Origin: Flavobacterium fryxellicola
GTDB taxonomy: Bacteria; Bacteroidota; Bacteroidia; Flavobacteriales; Flavobacteriaceae
Assembly (NCBI RefSeq): GCF_900143245.1
Contig: NZ_FRDK01000002.1
Span: forward strand, 186,001 to 250,000
Length of the DNA stretch: 64,000 nucleotides
Direction: 5' to 3'
Shown in pieces: positions 8,649 to 18,313 of the stretch. The notes beneath the pieces are model-generated. The model searched no databases and was not told the DNA's origin. It worked only from the letters and a program-made list of their open reading frames with translations. Each line of letters opens with the position of its first letter. Positions within the stretch are counted from its first letter, which is position 1. A program made the position numbers and the translations under genes.

Positions 8649-9191
8649 TTGCAAGAAGAACAGGAATTTATAAATCAACTATTAGACTCTAAAACACAAA
8701 ACCAAGCGTTTCAGAGATTGATATTGGATTATCAAAGACCTCTTTACAACCACATTCGAAATATTATTTTGAATCACGACGATACAGATGATGTCTTGCA
8801 AAATACTTTTATTAAGATATTTCAACATTTAAAAAATTTCAAAGGAGACAGTAAACTCTTTTCGTGGATGTATCGCATTGCAACCAATGAGGCATTAACA
8901 TTTATAAAACAAAAATCAAAAAGAAGTGGAGTTTCATCAGAAACAATACAAAATAAAGCAATCGATAATCTAGAAGCCGATGTATTTTTTGATGGGAATG
9001 AAATGCAAATAAAATTACAAAAAGCGATCGCTCTACTCCCTGAAAAACAACGGCTAATTTTTAAAATGAAATATTTTGAAGAACTTAAGTATGAAGCTAT
9101 TTCTGAAATACTAGGGACCTCAGTTGGAGGATTAAAAGCATCCTATCACATCGCGGTAAAAAAAATAGAAGCATTTGTAACCACTAATTAA
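8649..9191 (+). CDS. ECF-type RNA polymerase sigma factor
   Basis: A 180-residue sigma-70 family protein lacking region 1. Region 2 spans about residues 25-90 (DDTDDVLQNTFIKIFQHL; FSWMYRIATNEAL). Region 4 spans about 125-175, with the HTH LKYEAISEILGTSVGGLKAS. The start is TTG at 8649: no in-frame ATG lies at a sensible position, and MQEEQEFINQLLDSKTQN matches the normal flavobacterial ECF N-terminus. A putative membrane anti-sigma protein and a Spy-like periplasmic protein follow, so this looks like a sigma/anti-sigma operon responding to envelope conditions. Confidence 0.92.
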   Translation: MQEEQEFINQLLDSKTQNQAFQRLILDYQRPLYNHIRNIILNHDDTDDVLQNTFIKIFQHLKNFKGDSKLFSWMYRIATNEALTFIKQKSKRSGVSSETIQNKAIDNLEADVFFDGNEMQIKLQKAIALLPEKQRLIFKMKYFEELKYEAISEILGTSVGGLKASYHIAVKKIEAFVTTN

Positions 9192-9223
9192 ACCTTTTTG
9201 TAATAACACTGTCTAAAAAGAAT

Positions 9224-9640
9224 ATGAAAACATTTAAATTAGAAAACGAGCCTAAAATTGAACCCGGATTTAAAACACCCGATCACTATTTTGAAAATTT
9301 TTCGATCAAAATGATGAAGCAATTGCCAGTAAACGAGCCAAAAATAATTTCTATTTTTCAAAAAAGAAAATTGTTACTTATGTTAACTGCTGCTGCAATT
9401 TTAATTCTTGCCTTATTGATCCCAATTTTAAGCCCCACGAAGTCAAGCACAAAAGAATTAGATACCGTTGCATTAGAAAATTACATCACTTATCAGTCTA
9501 ATGTAAACCAATATGACTTAATAAATGGATTAGAAACAAAAGACATTGAAAAAATTAATACTAGTATCGTTCTAGAAGATGAAGCCATTGAAGATCATTT
9601 GTCAACAAACTCAAATTTAGAAAATCTCATTTTAGAGTAA
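9224..9640 (+). CDS. putative anti-sigma factor, single-pass membrane protein
   Basis: A 138-residue protein with an N-terminal cytoplasmic part (1-46), one transmembrane helix (about 50-70, LLLMLTAAAILILALLIPI) and an acidic periplasmic tail. No zinc HxxxCxxC motif is visible, so it is not a classical ZAS anti-sigma factor. Its place 32 bases behind an ECF sigma gene and its topology make an anti-sigma role likely by analogy with flavobacterial sigma operons. Direct sequence evidence is weak. Confidence 0.65.
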   Translation: MKTFKLENEPKIEPGFKTPDHYFENFSIKMMKQLPVNEPKIISIFQKRKLLLMLTAAAILILALLIPILSPTKSSTKELDTVALENYITYQSNVNQYDLINGLETKDIEKINTSIVLEDEAIEDHLSTNSNLENLILE

Positions 9641-9689
9641 ATCAGTTTTTAAAGTTTTCATTAAATGCCCTAAATTAAAAAAATAAAAA

Positions 9690-10148
9690 ATGACAATAAA
9701 AAAATTATTACCCCTACTATTATTCTTCGTTTCCTGTAGCTTTTTTGCTCAAGGCGAAAGTATGAAAGATAAAAAAGAGCAAATAAAAGCATTAAAGGCG
9801 GCTTTTTTCACAACAGAATTAGACTTGACCACTAATGAAGCAGAAAAATTTTGGCCAATCTACAATACATTTGATGACAAGCAGTTTGAACTGAGACATC
9901 AAAAAATGAAAACCTACATGAGAAGAATGAATGATGGCTCATTGGACCAAATAACGGAAAAAGAAGCTAATGCTTTCTTAGCACAAATAGAAGATACGGA
10001 GGAAGAGCTTTTCTTATTACGAAAAAAATTCATGCAAAATGTGAAGACAATTTTACCCTCGGTAAAAATAGTTAAACTTAAAAAAGCAGAGGAAGATTTC
10101 AATAGAAAATTACTGCAACAATATCGACATAAAGGCTCAAGAAAATAA
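9690..10148 (+). CDS. Spy/CpxP-like periplasmic sensor protein
   Basis: A 152-residue exported protein. Residues 1-20 form a signal peptide ending near SFFAQGE. The mature part is highly charged and helical (DKKEQIKALKAAFFTTELDL; EAEKFWPIYNTFDDKQFELR; LAQIEDTEEELFLLRKKF). It resembles the Spy/CpxP or heavy-metal-sensor family of small periplasmic helical proteins, often encoded with ECF sigma factors in Bacteroidetes. It is the third gene of the sigma/anti-sigma operon and is followed by a terminator. It could act as chaperone or stress sensor. Confidence 0.7.
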   Translation: MTIKKLLPLLLFFVSCSFFAQGESMKDKKEQIKALKAAFFTTELDLTTNEAEKFWPIYNTFDDKQFELRHQKMKTYMRRMNDGSLDQITEKEANAFLAQIEDTEEELFLLRKKFMQNVKTILPSVKIVKLKKAEEDFNRKLLQQYRHKGSRK

Positions 10149-10178
10149 CCTTGTGCCTGTAATTAATTCAATAGAAAT

Positions 10179-10222
10179 ACCTTAAACTTCAGGCTAAATT
10201 GCTACAGTTTAAGGTTTTTTTT
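10179..10222. terminator. terminator of the sigma operon
   Basis: ACCTTAAACT (10179) pairs with AGTTTAAGGT (10206), followed by seven T. It sits against the stop codon of the convergent lipoprotein gene. Confidence 0.8.
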
Positions 10223-11282
10223 ATTTAAAACGGATGCGAATCATTTTATTTTGTCCTGCTGCAATTGCAGTTTTTTCGTCGAGAAAACGTATTGTATTAA
10301 GGCTGGAATCCGTTGACAATTGGGTCCAGGAATTCCCGCTATCTGAGGAATAATAAATTCCGGATGTTCCCACAGCGACAAGTGATTTGCCTTTGCTTTT
10401 GGGCACATATTGGACGCAGGATGCATATCCAAAACCTTGATTTTCCCCGACAAGCTTCCATGTTTTTCCGCCATTTGTTGTAGTTGCTTTATTAGAAAAA
10501 TTTTGGTTGCTAACATCATAATCACCTCCAGCAACAATCCCCGTGTTTGAGTCGTAAAAATCAGCCGTAAAAATTCCAGTCATCGTTTTACCTTGTACAA
10601 TTGGAGTTTCAAACACAGACCAACTTTCGCCTCTGTCAGGAGAATAAAAAACTCGTGCTTTTTTACCGCCTGAAACAATCCATGTATTATTATCTTTAAT
10701 AACAATATTAGTGTTGCTTGCTGCAAAAGCTGCTTCCCCATCTGCCACTTTTGGTAGTTTTTCGCATGATATTTTATGCCATGAATTCCCTCCATCCCGT
10801 GTTGTAATAATATTGAGACAGTTCTCAATTGGATCCCCCATTGCAATTCCTTCTTTATTATTCCAAAATTGCATGCTATCATAAAAAACTTTTTGATGCC
10901 TTTCTTGGTAAACTAATTTAGCGCTGAAACCCTCTTTGGAAACCTGATAAAGAAGTGCAGGGTTGGCTACATTTAAAATAAAAATATGTTCTGCTGTTTG
11001 AGCGATACTTCTAAATTCAAGAATTAATGAATCCTTGTTGATTCTATTTTCAATCTTTTGGTTAGAATCCAAATTATAAAAACCATATCTTCCTTTATCT
11101 GCAGCATACCAAATTTTGTTTTTATCAATTTGAATCGCTCTAATACTTATTTTATCCTGAAATAAAGTGTCAAGTACAACAGACTGAAAATTAGTTTCTT
11201 CTAATTTTTCAGACTTATAAATACTTGTTTTACAAGACACAGCAACTAATATAACCAACAAAGCCAGTAAAATATTTTTCAT
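10221..11282 (-). CDS. YCF48-like beta-propeller lipoprotein
   Basis: A 353-residue protein with a lipoprotein signal peptide ending VAVSC, which makes Cys17 the probable lipidated residue. The rest consists of repeated blades with the photosystem-assembly/BNR-type motif GGxxW: TRDGGNSWHKI, SPDRGESWSVF, TTNGGKTWKLV and SSDSGNSWTQL. Such proteins are often annotated as oxidoreductases or YCF48-related, but no catalytic residues are evident. It is probably a surface or periplasmic binding propeller. It is monocistronic and convergent with the sigma operon. Confidence 0.8.
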   Translation of the reverse strand: MKNILLALLVILVAVSCKTSIYKSEKLEETNFQSVVLDTLFQDKISIRAIQIDKNKIWYAADKGRYGFYNLDSNQKIENRINKDSLILEFRSIAQTAEHIFILNVANPALLYQVSKEGFSAKLVYQERHQKVFYDSMQFWNNKEGIAMGDPIENCLNIITTRDGGNSWHKISCEKLPKVADGEAAFAASNTNIVIKDNNTWIVSGGKKARVFYSPDRGESWSVFETPIVQGKTMTGIFTADFYDSNTGIVAGGDYDVSNQNFSNKATTTNGGKTWKLVGENQGFGYASCVQYVPKSKGKSLVAVGTSGIYYSSDSGNSWTQLSTDSSLNTIRFLDEKTAIAAGQNKMIRIRFK

Positions 11283-11398
11283 TTTTAATACATTTTACCG
11301 CTAATTTACAACTATTAATAGAAATGCAATAAAGTACCTAAATTAATTGGCACAGTAATTGGATATTGAAAAAAAAGGGAAATTTAATCCAATTAATT

Positions 11399-12808
11399 AT
11401 GAAAACGAAACTACTATTATTGAGTCTATTGACTACTGTTTTCGCAACGCAAATACAAGCGCAAAATAGAACATCAGTAAATGCCATGAATGCCGAAATC
11501 AGTGACAATCTTGACTTGAGAGCTGTTGCTTCTATTTTTGGCGATTCTAGAGACCTACAGGATTTTGAAAGACGACTGAATGATCCTGATTTGCAAATAT
11601 CTAATTTGGATTTAAACAACGATAACCAAGTTGATTATTTGCGGGTGATTGAAACAGTAGAAAACAGAACACACTTAATCATCGTTCAATCCGTTCTTGA
11701 TGAAGATGTTTATCAAGATGTTGCTACAATTGATGTAGAAAAAGACAGAAATAATAAAATTCATGTACAAGTAGTGGGTGACGTCTTTATGTATGGAGAA
11801 AATTATATTTATGAGCCGGTATATTACAACACTCCTATAATTTACGCTTCTTTTTGGTCCAATAATTACCGCCCTTACTATTCCTCTTGGAATTGGAATT
11901 ATTATCCCTCTTATTATTACGCATGGAATCCTTTCCCGGTATTCCGATACAGAAACAATATCAATATTAATCTAAATATTAATAATTACTATAATTATGT
12001 TAATCATAGAAGAAACGATCGTACTGTAGTTTTATATAATTCAAGACGCTCCAATGGCTATGAAAGACAAAACCCAAACTATTCCTTTTCAAGAAGAAAT
12101 ACAAATGTGGTAAACCGTTACGAATTAGATCAAAGAAGAGGTTCTAGGAACGAAGTTGGCTATGCAAACAGGAGAGGCGGTTCTACAAGAGATTATTCTC
12201 AGAACAGCACTAATTCCTCTAGAGAAGCTGGGCCACAACGAGGAGGTTCTACAAGAGATTATTCTCAGAACAGCACTAATTCCTCTAGAGAAGCTGCGCC
12301 ACAACGAGGAGGTTCCACAAGAGATTATTCTCAAAATAGAACGAGTCAGTCTAGAGAAGCTGCGCCACAACGAGGCGGTTCCACAAGAGATTATTCTCAA
12401 AACAGAACGAGTCAGTCCAGACAAGCTGGGCCACAAAGAGCAGAGTCTCCAAGAGATTATTCTCAAAACAGAACGAGTCAGTCCAGACAAGTTGCGCCAC
12501 AAAGAGCAGAGTCTCCAAGAGATTATTCTCAAAACAGAACGAGTCAATCCAGAGAAGCTGCACCACAAAGAACAGAGTCTCCAAGAGATTATTCTCAAAA
12601 CAGAACGAGTCAGTCTAGACAAGCTGCACCTCAAAGAGCAGAATCATCAAGAGATTATTCTCAAAATAGAACGAGTCAGTCCAGACAAGCTGCACCACAA
12701 AGGGCAGATTCTAAAAACAGAGGAAGCTCATCAAGAGAGTCAGCACCACAAAAAAGTGACGCTCAACGTGGGAATTCCACTTCAAGAAATGATAGCAGAA
12801 GATCCTAA
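11399..12808 (+). CDS. secreted protein with tandem 22-residue repeats
   Basis: A 469-residue protein with a signal peptide (residues 1-22, ending QIQAQ). A conserved-looking globular part follows (about 25-150, SDNLDLRAVASIFGDSRDLQ; NNDNQVDYLRVIE), then a Tyr/Trp/Asn-rich stretch (150-215), then a Ser/Arg/Gln-rich low-complexity tail. The tail contains eight consecutive 22-residue repeats of the type RDYSQNRTSQSREAAPQR (DNA 12173-12700) and a degenerate ninth. I prefer ATG 11399 to an upstream in-frame start because it gives a clean signal peptide. The very basic tail could bind polyanions or the cell surface, but function is unknown. Confidence 0.75.
   Translation: MKTKLLLLSLLTTVFATQIQAQNRTSVNAMNAEISDNLDLRAVASIFGDSRDLQDFERRLNDPDLQISNLDLNNDNQVDYLRVIETVENRTHLIIVQSVLDEDVYQDVATIDVEKDRNNKIHVQVVGDVFMYGENYIYEPVYYNTPIIYASFWSNNYRPYYSSWNWNYYPSYYYAWNPFPVFRYRNNININLNINNYYNYVNHRRNDRTVVLYNSRRSNGYERQNPNYSFSRRNTNVVNRYELDQRRGSRNEVGYANRRGGSTRDYSQNSTNSSREAGPQRGGSTRDYSQNSTNSSREAAPQRGGSTRDYSQNRTSQSREAAPQRGGSTRDYSQNRTSQSRQAGPQRAESPRDYSQNRTSQSRQVAPQRAESPRDYSQNRTSQSREAAPQRTESPRDYSQNRTSQSRQAAPQRAESSRDYSQNRTSQSRQAAPQRADSKNRGSSSRESAPQKSDAQRGNSTSRNDSRRS
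12173..12700 (+). repeat. eight tandem 66-base coding repeats
   Basis: Eight in-frame copies of a 66-base unit, each coding 22 residues. The first four encode GGSTRDYSQN and most of the later ones AESPRDYSQN or similar, so two subtypes are arranged in blocks, consistent with stepwise unit duplication. A partial ninth unit follows. Confidence 0.92.
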
Positions 12809-12831
12809 TAAAATAGAGTAGAAAAGATAAG

Positions 12832-12857
12832 ACACGGCTTTAAAGCCGTGTTTTTTT
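12832..12857 (+). terminator. terminator after the repeat-containing gene
   Basis: The palindrome ACACGGCTTTAAAGCCGTGT is followed by a T-run. Confidence 0.85.
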
Positions 12858-12891
12858 ATTGGATAAAAAGCTCTAATTTATTTTAAAAGTG

Positions 12892-12899
12892 TATTTTTG
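12892..12899 (+). promoter_or_regulatory. -7 box of kup
   Basis: TATTTTTG matches TAnnTTTG and lies 22 bases before the ATG, so any leader would be short. Confidence 0.45.
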
Positions 12900-12921
12900 A
12901 CAAGTTTTTTAAAAATAGTAC

Positions 12922-14883
12922 ATGAGCGCATCGCACAAAGACCTGCATAGTAGATTAACATTAGGTGGTTTATTAATTTCATTAGGAATAATTTACGGTG
13001 ATATAGGAACTTCTCCGTTGTATGTAATGAAAGCTATATTAGGTGATCATATTATCAACGCTGACGTTGTTTTGGGTGGCGTATCTGCCGTTTTTTGGAC
13101 CCTTACTTTACAAACGACCATAAAATATGTCCTAATCACGTTAAGTGCTGACAATCATGGAGAAGGTGGAATTTTTGCTTTGTATGCTTTAGTCAAAAAA
13201 ACTAAAATTAAATGGCTAATTGTCCCCGCCATAATTGGGGGAAGTGCATTGTTAGCCGATGGAATTATTACACCCCCAATCTCCGTTTCTTCTGCTGTAG
13301 AAGGAATTAGAACTTATTATCCCGAGATAAATACGATTCCAATAGTGATTAGTATTTTATTTATGCTATTTGCTATACAGCAATTTGGGACTAAGTTAGT
13401 TGGAAAGTTTTTTGCTCCAATAATGCTAGTTTGGTTTGGAATGCTCGCCGTATTGGGATTATCACAGATTGGGCAAAATATCGAGGTTTTAAAAGCAGTT
13501 AATCCCTATTATGCGTATCATTTATTGACCATTCATCCCGAAGGATTTTTTGTTTTAGGATTTGTATTCCTTTGTACAACTGGTGCTGAAGCCCTATATT
13601 CTGATATGGGTCATTGCGGACGTAAAAATATTAGAATTAGCTGGATCTTTGTAAAAACAGCCCTAGTGCTTAATTATTTTGGACAAGCTGCTTATTTAAT
13701 CCATCACGAAGGAGAAACACTACAAACTTTGGGTGGAAAAAATGGAAATCCATTTTATCTTATCATGCCGGATTGGTTCCAACCTATAGGAATCATTATA
13801 GCAACTCTTGCTGCTGTAATAGCATCACAAGCCTTAATTAGTGGCTCATTTACGCTAATAAATGAAGCTATGAGACTGAATTTTTGGCCTAAAGTAAAAA
13901 TCAAATACCCAACCGAATTAAAAGGCCAATTGTACATTCCATCGATAAACTGGTTATTGTTTATTGGATGTGTTGGAATTGTACTGCACTTTGAAGAGTC
14001 CAGTAATATGGAACATGCTTATGGTCTGGCTATTATCTTGTGTATGATAATGACCACTATTCTGCTTAATTTTTATTTGATAATGAAAAGGGTTAAACTA
14101 TACTTTATTATACCATTGATTGCGATTTATTTAATAATTGAATTTAGTTTTCTAGCAGCCAATATTACAAAATTTGCTGAAGGGGGTTACGTAACTCTTT
14201 TTATAGCTATTACTTTAATCAGCATCATGACCACATGGTATTTAGCCAAGCAAATCAACAAAAGTTATACTAAAATTGTTAAAATTGAAGATTATAAAAA
14301 AGTACTTGTTGAATTAAGTGCTGATTTAAGCATCCCAAAATACGCTACACACTTAGTTTACATGACAAATGCTGGTAGAGCAGACGAAATAGAGGAAAAA
14401 GTAATGTATTCTATTTTACAAAAAAGACCAAAAAGAGCGGATATATACTGGTTTGTTCACGTAAACATATTGACAGAACCTTACAAAGCAGAATATAAAG
14501 TTACCGAAATTGTAAAAGATGACTTGTACCGTGTAGACTTCAATCTTGGTTTTAGAGAGCCCACTAAAATCAACTTGATGTTTAGAGAAGTTATTAAGGA
14601 TATGGTTAAAAAAGGAGAGGTTGATATAACGAGTAGATACGAATCGCTAAATAAAAATAATATCATTGGAGATTTTAAATTTGTTTTATCCGAAAAATTT
14701 CTATCTAACGATAGCGACTTAAGATGGCATGAGAAAATCATCATGAACTCTTACTTCTTAATTAAAAAATTAAGTTTATCCGAAGAAAGAGCTTTCGGTT
14801 TAGACAGCAGTTCTGTTAAAATTGAAAAATTCCCACTTGTGCTTCATGCGCCAGAGAACATGGACTTGACAAGAATAAAATAA
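12922..14883 (+). CDS. kup: KUP-type potassium uptake transporter
   Basis: A 653-residue KUP/HAK/KT family transporter. The hallmark GDIGTSPLYVMKAI lies at about residues 25-38, and about twelve transmembrane segments run to residue 450. A C-terminal soluble cytoplasmic part (about 455-653) follows. The LALYALVKK-like segment (here FALYALVKK) and the ADGIITPPISVSSAVEG motif are typical. It mediates proton-coupled potassium uptake. Length and topology are normal. It is transcribed alone, with a -7 box 22 bases before the start and a terminator after the stop. Confidence 0.95.
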   Translation: MSASHKDLHSRLTLGGLLISLGIIYGDIGTSPLYVMKAILGDHIINADVVLGGVSAVFWTLTLQTTIKYVLITLSADNHGEGGIFALYALVKKTKIKWLIVPAIIGGSALLADGIITPPISVSSAVEGIRTYYPEINTIPIVISILFMLFAIQQFGTKLVGKFFAPIMLVWFGMLAVLGLSQIGQNIEVLKAVNPYYAYHLLTIHPEGFFVLGFVFLCTTGAEALYSDMGHCGRKNIRISWIFVKTALVLNYFGQAAYLIHHEGETLQTLGGKNGNPFYLIMPDWFQPIGIIIATLAAVIASQALISGSFTLINEAMRLNFWPKVKIKYPTELKGQLYIPSINWLLFIGCVGIVLHFEESSNMEHAYGLAIILCMIMTTILLNFYLIMKRVKLYFIIPLIAIYLIIEFSFLAANITKFAEGGYVTLFIAITLISIMTTWYLAKQINKSYTKIVKIEDYKKVLVELSADLSIPKYATHLVYMTNAGRADEIEEKVMYSILQKRPKRADIYWFVHVNILTEPYKAEYKVTEIVKDDLYRVDFNLGFREPTKINLMFREVIKDMVKKGEVDITSRYESLNKNNIIGDFKFVLSEKFLSNDSDLRWHEKIIMNSYFLIKKLSLSEERAFGLDSSSVKIEKFPLVLHAPENMDLTRIK

Positions 14884-14903
14884 TCATTCTGTTTAAAATC
14901 ACG

Positions 14904-14935
14904 AAAAACATTGTATTCATACGATGTTTTTTTTT
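14904..14935 (+). terminator. terminator of kup
   Basis: AACATTGTA pairs with TACGATGTT (one G-T pair) around a four-base loop, followed by seven further T (14929-14935). Confidence 0.75.
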
Positions 14936-14995
14936 GATCAAAAAATTTAAAACTAACATTCATTATTTAAAATATAACATTCAATCAATAAATAG

Positions 14996-15003
14996 TACCT
15001 TTG
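14996..15003 (+). promoter_or_regulatory. -7 box of the RsmB-like gene
   Basis: TACCTTTG matches TAnnTTTG, 17 bases before the chosen ATG at 15021. This supports that start over the longer open frame. Confidence 0.5.
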
Positions 15004-15020
15004 CACCTCAATTATTTAAA

Positions 15021-16277
15021 ATGAGATTACACAGAAATTTAGTTTACACAACAATAGATGCATTAAATGCCATTTTTAACGAAGGTGAATATGCTGACAA
15101 AGTAGTGGCAAGATCCTTAAAAAAAGACAAACGTTGGGGAAGTTCTGACAGAAAGTTTGTTGCCGAAACCATCTACGAAATTGTACGTTGGAAAAGATTA
15201 TACGCAGAAATAGCCGAGGTAAAAGAACCTTTTGATCGAGACAATCTTTGGAGAATGTTTTCTGTTTGGGCCGTTTTAAGAGGCTATCCTATTCCGGATT
15301 GGCGTCAGTTAGAAGGAACGCCAGAACGAAAAATTAAAGGCCGTTTTGATGAGCTTTCTAAAGTGAGAGCCTTAAAAGAATCTATTCCAGACTGGATGGA
15401 TGAATTAGGAGTTAAAGAATTAGGAGAAAAAGTGTGGGCGACAGAAATTACAGCCCAAAACCAACCTGCTAAAGTAATTCTAAGAGTAAATACACTTAAA
15501 ACTACTAGAGAAGCGCTACGTGCTATTTTGATGGATTTAAATATTGAAACAGAGACCTTAAAAAATCAACCTGACGCTTTAGTTCTTAAAGAAAGAGCTA
15601 ATGTATTTTTAACTGATGCCTTTAAACAAGGTTTCTTTGAAGTACAGGACGCCAACTCTCAATTAGTAGCTGCTTTCCTTGATGTAAAACCAGGAATGCG
15701 CGTAGTGGATACTTGTGCAGGTGCGGGTGGAAAAACACTACATATTGCTGCTTTAATGGAAAACAAAGGACAGCTCATTGCTATGGATTTGTATGAAAGC
15801 AAATTGAAGCAACTAAAAATTAGAGCCAAAAGAGATGGTGCTTTCAATATAGAATACCGCATCATTGATTCGACAAAAATCATTAAAAAATTACATGAAA
15901 AAGCAGACCGTGTATTAATCGACGCACCCTGCAGCGGTTTAGGGGTTTTGAAAAGAAATCCAGATGCTAAATGGAAATTGAAACCGGAATTCATTGATAA
16001 TATACGTAAAGTTCAATCGGAAGTTTTAGAAAATTATTCCAAAATTGTAAAACCAGGTGGAAAATTAGTTTATGCCACTTGCTCAATATTACCATCCGAA
16101 AATCAAGAACAGGTTGCTCACTTCTTGACCACAGCTATTGGTAAAGAGTTTAACTTTGTTAAAGATCAAAAAATCCTAGCCTCAGAGTCAGGTTTTGACG
16201 GATTTTATATGGCTTTATTAGAAAGAAAAGAAAGCTCAGAACAAAAAGAAAAAAGAGTACAAAAAGAAATCGAATAA
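15021..16277 (+). CDS. RsmB/NOP2-family RNA cytosine-C5 methyltransferase
   Basis: A 418-residue rRNA m5C methyltransferase of the RsmB/RsmF group. The N-terminal part resembles the NusB-like RNA-binding region. The SAM loop DTCAGAGGKTLHIA lies at about residues 232-245. The two family cysteines are Cys304 (DAPCSGLG) and Cys354 (YATCSILPSEN); the latter is expected to form the covalent RNA adduct. The frame is open for 29 codons upstream, but ATG 15021 (MRLHRNLVYTTIDALNAIF) gives a natural start and follows a -7 box. Position 967 of 16S rRNA is the probable but unproven target. Confidence 0.88.
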   Translation: MRLHRNLVYTTIDALNAIFNEGEYADKVVARSLKKDKRWGSSDRKFVAETIYEIVRWKRLYAEIAEVKEPFDRDNLWRMFSVWAVLRGYPIPDWRQLEGTPERKIKGRFDELSKVRALKESIPDWMDELGVKELGEKVWATEITAQNQPAKVILRVNTLKTTREALRAILMDLNIETETLKNQPDALVLKERANVFLTDAFKQGFFEVQDANSQLVAAFLDVKPGMRVVDTCAGAGGKTLHIAALMENKGQLIAMDLYESKLKQLKIRAKRDGAFNIEYRIIDSTKIIKKLHEKADRVLIDAPCSGLGVLKRNPDAKWKLKPEFIDNIRKVQSEVLENYSKIVKPGGKLVYATCSILPSENQEQVAHFLTTAIGKEFNFVKDQKILASESGFDGFYMALLERKESSEQKEKRVQKEIE

Positions 16278-16304
16278 AATATAGATTTAGACTCCCGAAT
16301 TCAC

Positions 16305-16336
16305 AAAAAAAGTCCTCGCAATTCGAGGACTTTTTT
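16305..16336. terminator. bidirectional terminator between RsmB-like gene and rho
   Basis: AGTCCTCG pairs with CGAGGACT around CAATT, with A and T runs on either side. Confidence 0.88.
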
Positions 16337-16380
16337 ATATCAGTTTGTCTTGATACTTAATTCTAAATACTTAATACTTG

Positions 16381-18132
16381 TTAATCATTCATGGAGATTA
16401 AAAACTCTTCATTGTTCTTAGTTTTCTTAAAACGATCATTAATGAAATCCATCGCTTCTATTGGATTCATATCCGAAAGGTATTTTCGCATAATCCACAT
16501 GCGTTGCAATGTTTTTGGATCCAATAGCATATCATCGCGTCTGGTGCTTGAAGATGTTAAATCAACAGCTGGAAAAATACGTTTGTTAGCAATCTTTCTA
16601 TCCAATTGCAATTCCATATTACCAGTACCTTTAAATTCTTCAAAGATAACCTCGTCCATTTTTGAACCAGTTTCTGTTAATGCAGTGGCAATTATACTTA
16701 AAGAACCTCCATTTTCTACATTACGGGCAGCACCAAAGAAACGTTTGGGCTTCTGCAATGCATTTGCATCCACACCACCACTTAACACTTTTCCTGAAGC
16801 AGGCTGCACTGTATTATAAGCTCTAGCCAAACGTGTAATAGAATCTAACAGAATTACAACATCATGACCGCATTCAACTAATCGTTTTGCTTTTTCAAGA
16901 ACGATATTTGCAATTTTAACATGTTCTTGTGGCTCTCTATCAAATGTAGAAGCAATTACTTCGCCACGCACACTGCGTTGCATGTCAGTAACCTCCTCCG
17001 GACGTTCATCAATTAGTAAAACGATTAAATATACTTCAGGATGATTTGCCGCAATTGCGTTGGCAATTTCCTTAAGCAACATTGTTTTACCTGTTTTAGG
17101 TTGTGCTACAATCATTCCCCGTTGTCCTTTTCCAATTGGAGAAAACAAATCGATAATTCTAGTTGAAATAGTGCTTTGTTTTTCGGCTAATTTGAATTTT
17201 TCTGATGGAAAAACGGGTGTCAAATGCTCAAATGAAACACGGTCACGAACTACTTGAGGATCATGTCCATTTATTTTCAAAACGCGCACTAATGGGAAAA
17301 ATTTCTCCCCTTCTTTTGGTGGACGAACCACACCTTTTACGGTATCGCCAGTTTTAAGACCGAACAATCTAATTTGAGAAGTTGATAAATAAATATCATC
17401 TGGCGAAGCCAAATAGTTATAATCTGAAGAACGCAAGAAACCGTATCCATCCGGCATCATTTCTAAAACTCCTTCACTTTCTATAATTCCATCAAATTCA
17501 AAATCAGAAGCGGCAAAATTGCTTTTCTTACTTTTAAAATTTGGGTTTTGATTTCCATTACCAGCAGGATTCTGCTTATGCAGTTGGTTGGGATTTATTT
17601 TTTTTGCAGGAACCACTACTTCTGCTTTTTCTTCATTAGCTGTTTCTACTGCAGTATCGTCTTCTTTTGTAGTTTCCTTTACTTCTTCTTTATCCTTTTT
17701 TAAAGCAATTTTTTTCTCGTAAGCTGATTTATTGAACTTAATCACCTTTCCTACTTTTTTCTCTTCAGCGCCAGACTCAACTAGCACGACTGGTTCTTCT
17801 TGTACGGTAAGTACTTCAGTAAGAGAATTATTTTCTACCGCAACAGTATCTTCAACTACAATTTCTTCAGTTTCAAATAAAGGACTTACCTGCGTTTTCT
17901 GGATTGTAGCTTTTTTAACAGGAACAATACGAACTCTTTTAGGCTTATCATCTTCCAGATCACTTTCCGCTATTGTATTTACTTTAGTATCAATGTTGGC
18001 CATTTGATGCTCTACTATCTGACCAATTAAAGTCTCTTTTTTTACACCGTTAAATTTTATGGTTTTAGCTGATTTAGCTATTTCTTGAAGCTCAGAAAGC
18101 TTCATTTCTTTTAATGCAGAAATATCAAACAT
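16381..18132 (-). CDS. rho: transcription termination factor Rho
   Basis: A 583-residue Rho, longer than the E. coli protein (419). It has the N-terminal Rho_N helical region (about 1-40), then a long Val/Glu/Lys-rich low-complexity linker (about 50-205) typical of Bacteroidetes Rho. The cold-shock RNA-binding domain follows (about 215-285, [20 protein letters not shown]), then the RecA-like ATPase. The P-loop is [10 protein letters not shown] and Walker B is [16 protein letters not shown]. It is a hexameric helicase that ends transcription. It is divergent from a DUF4293 gene. Confidence 0.97.
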   Translation of the reverse strand: MFDISALKEMKLSELQEIAKSAKTIKFNGVKKETLIGQIVEHQMANIDTKVNTIAESDLEDDKPKRVRIVPVKKATIQKTQVSPLFETEEIVVEDTVAVENNSLTEVLTVQEEPVVLVESGAEEKKVGKVIKFNKSAYEKKIALKKDKEEVKETTKEDDTAVETANEEKAEVVVPAKKINPNQLHKQNPAGNGNQNPNFKSKKSNFAASDFEFDGIIESEGVLEMMPDGYGFLRSSDYNYLASPDDIYLSTSQIRLFGLKTGDTVKGVVRPPKEGEKFFPLVRVLKINGHDPQVVRDRVSFEHLTPVFPSEKFKLAEKQSTISTRIIDLFSPIGKGQRGMIVAQPKTGKTMLLKEIANAIAANHPEVYLIVLLIDERPEEVTDMQRSVRGEVIASTFDREPQEHVKIANIVLEKAKRLVECGHDVVILLDSITRLARAYNTVQPASGKVLSGGVDANALQKPKRFFGAARNVENGGSLSIIATALTETGSKMDEVIFEEFKGTGNMELQLDRKIANKRIFPAVDLTSSSTRRDDMLLDPKTLQRMWIMRKYLSDMNPIEAMDFINDRFKKTKNNEEFLISMND

Positions 18133-18288
18133 GAATGTTCTATGAGTTTAATTAATTTTTGGAATAATGTAAAAGATAGGTAGTAAACTTTAAATTGAAT
18201 CAACCGCAGTATGAAGTGCTTACGGAATTATGATGCAATAATACGAATAAAATTCAATCAGACAATAGTATTTTTAAAAAAGAAAATA

Positions 18289-18296
18289 TATTTTTG
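18289..18296 (+). promoter_or_regulatory. -7 box of the DUF4293 gene
   Basis: TATTTTTG matches TAnnTTTG and lies 17 bases before the ATG. Confidence 0.45.
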
Positions 18297-18313
18297 TAAA
18301 ACATATTTAACAA

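Noticed and set aside
12156-12821. A 221-codon frame overlapping the repeat-containing secreted protein in another plus-strand frame
   Set aside because: Its length comes from the 66-base repeats keeping a second frame open; the frame with signal peptide and conserved N-terminal domain is the real one.
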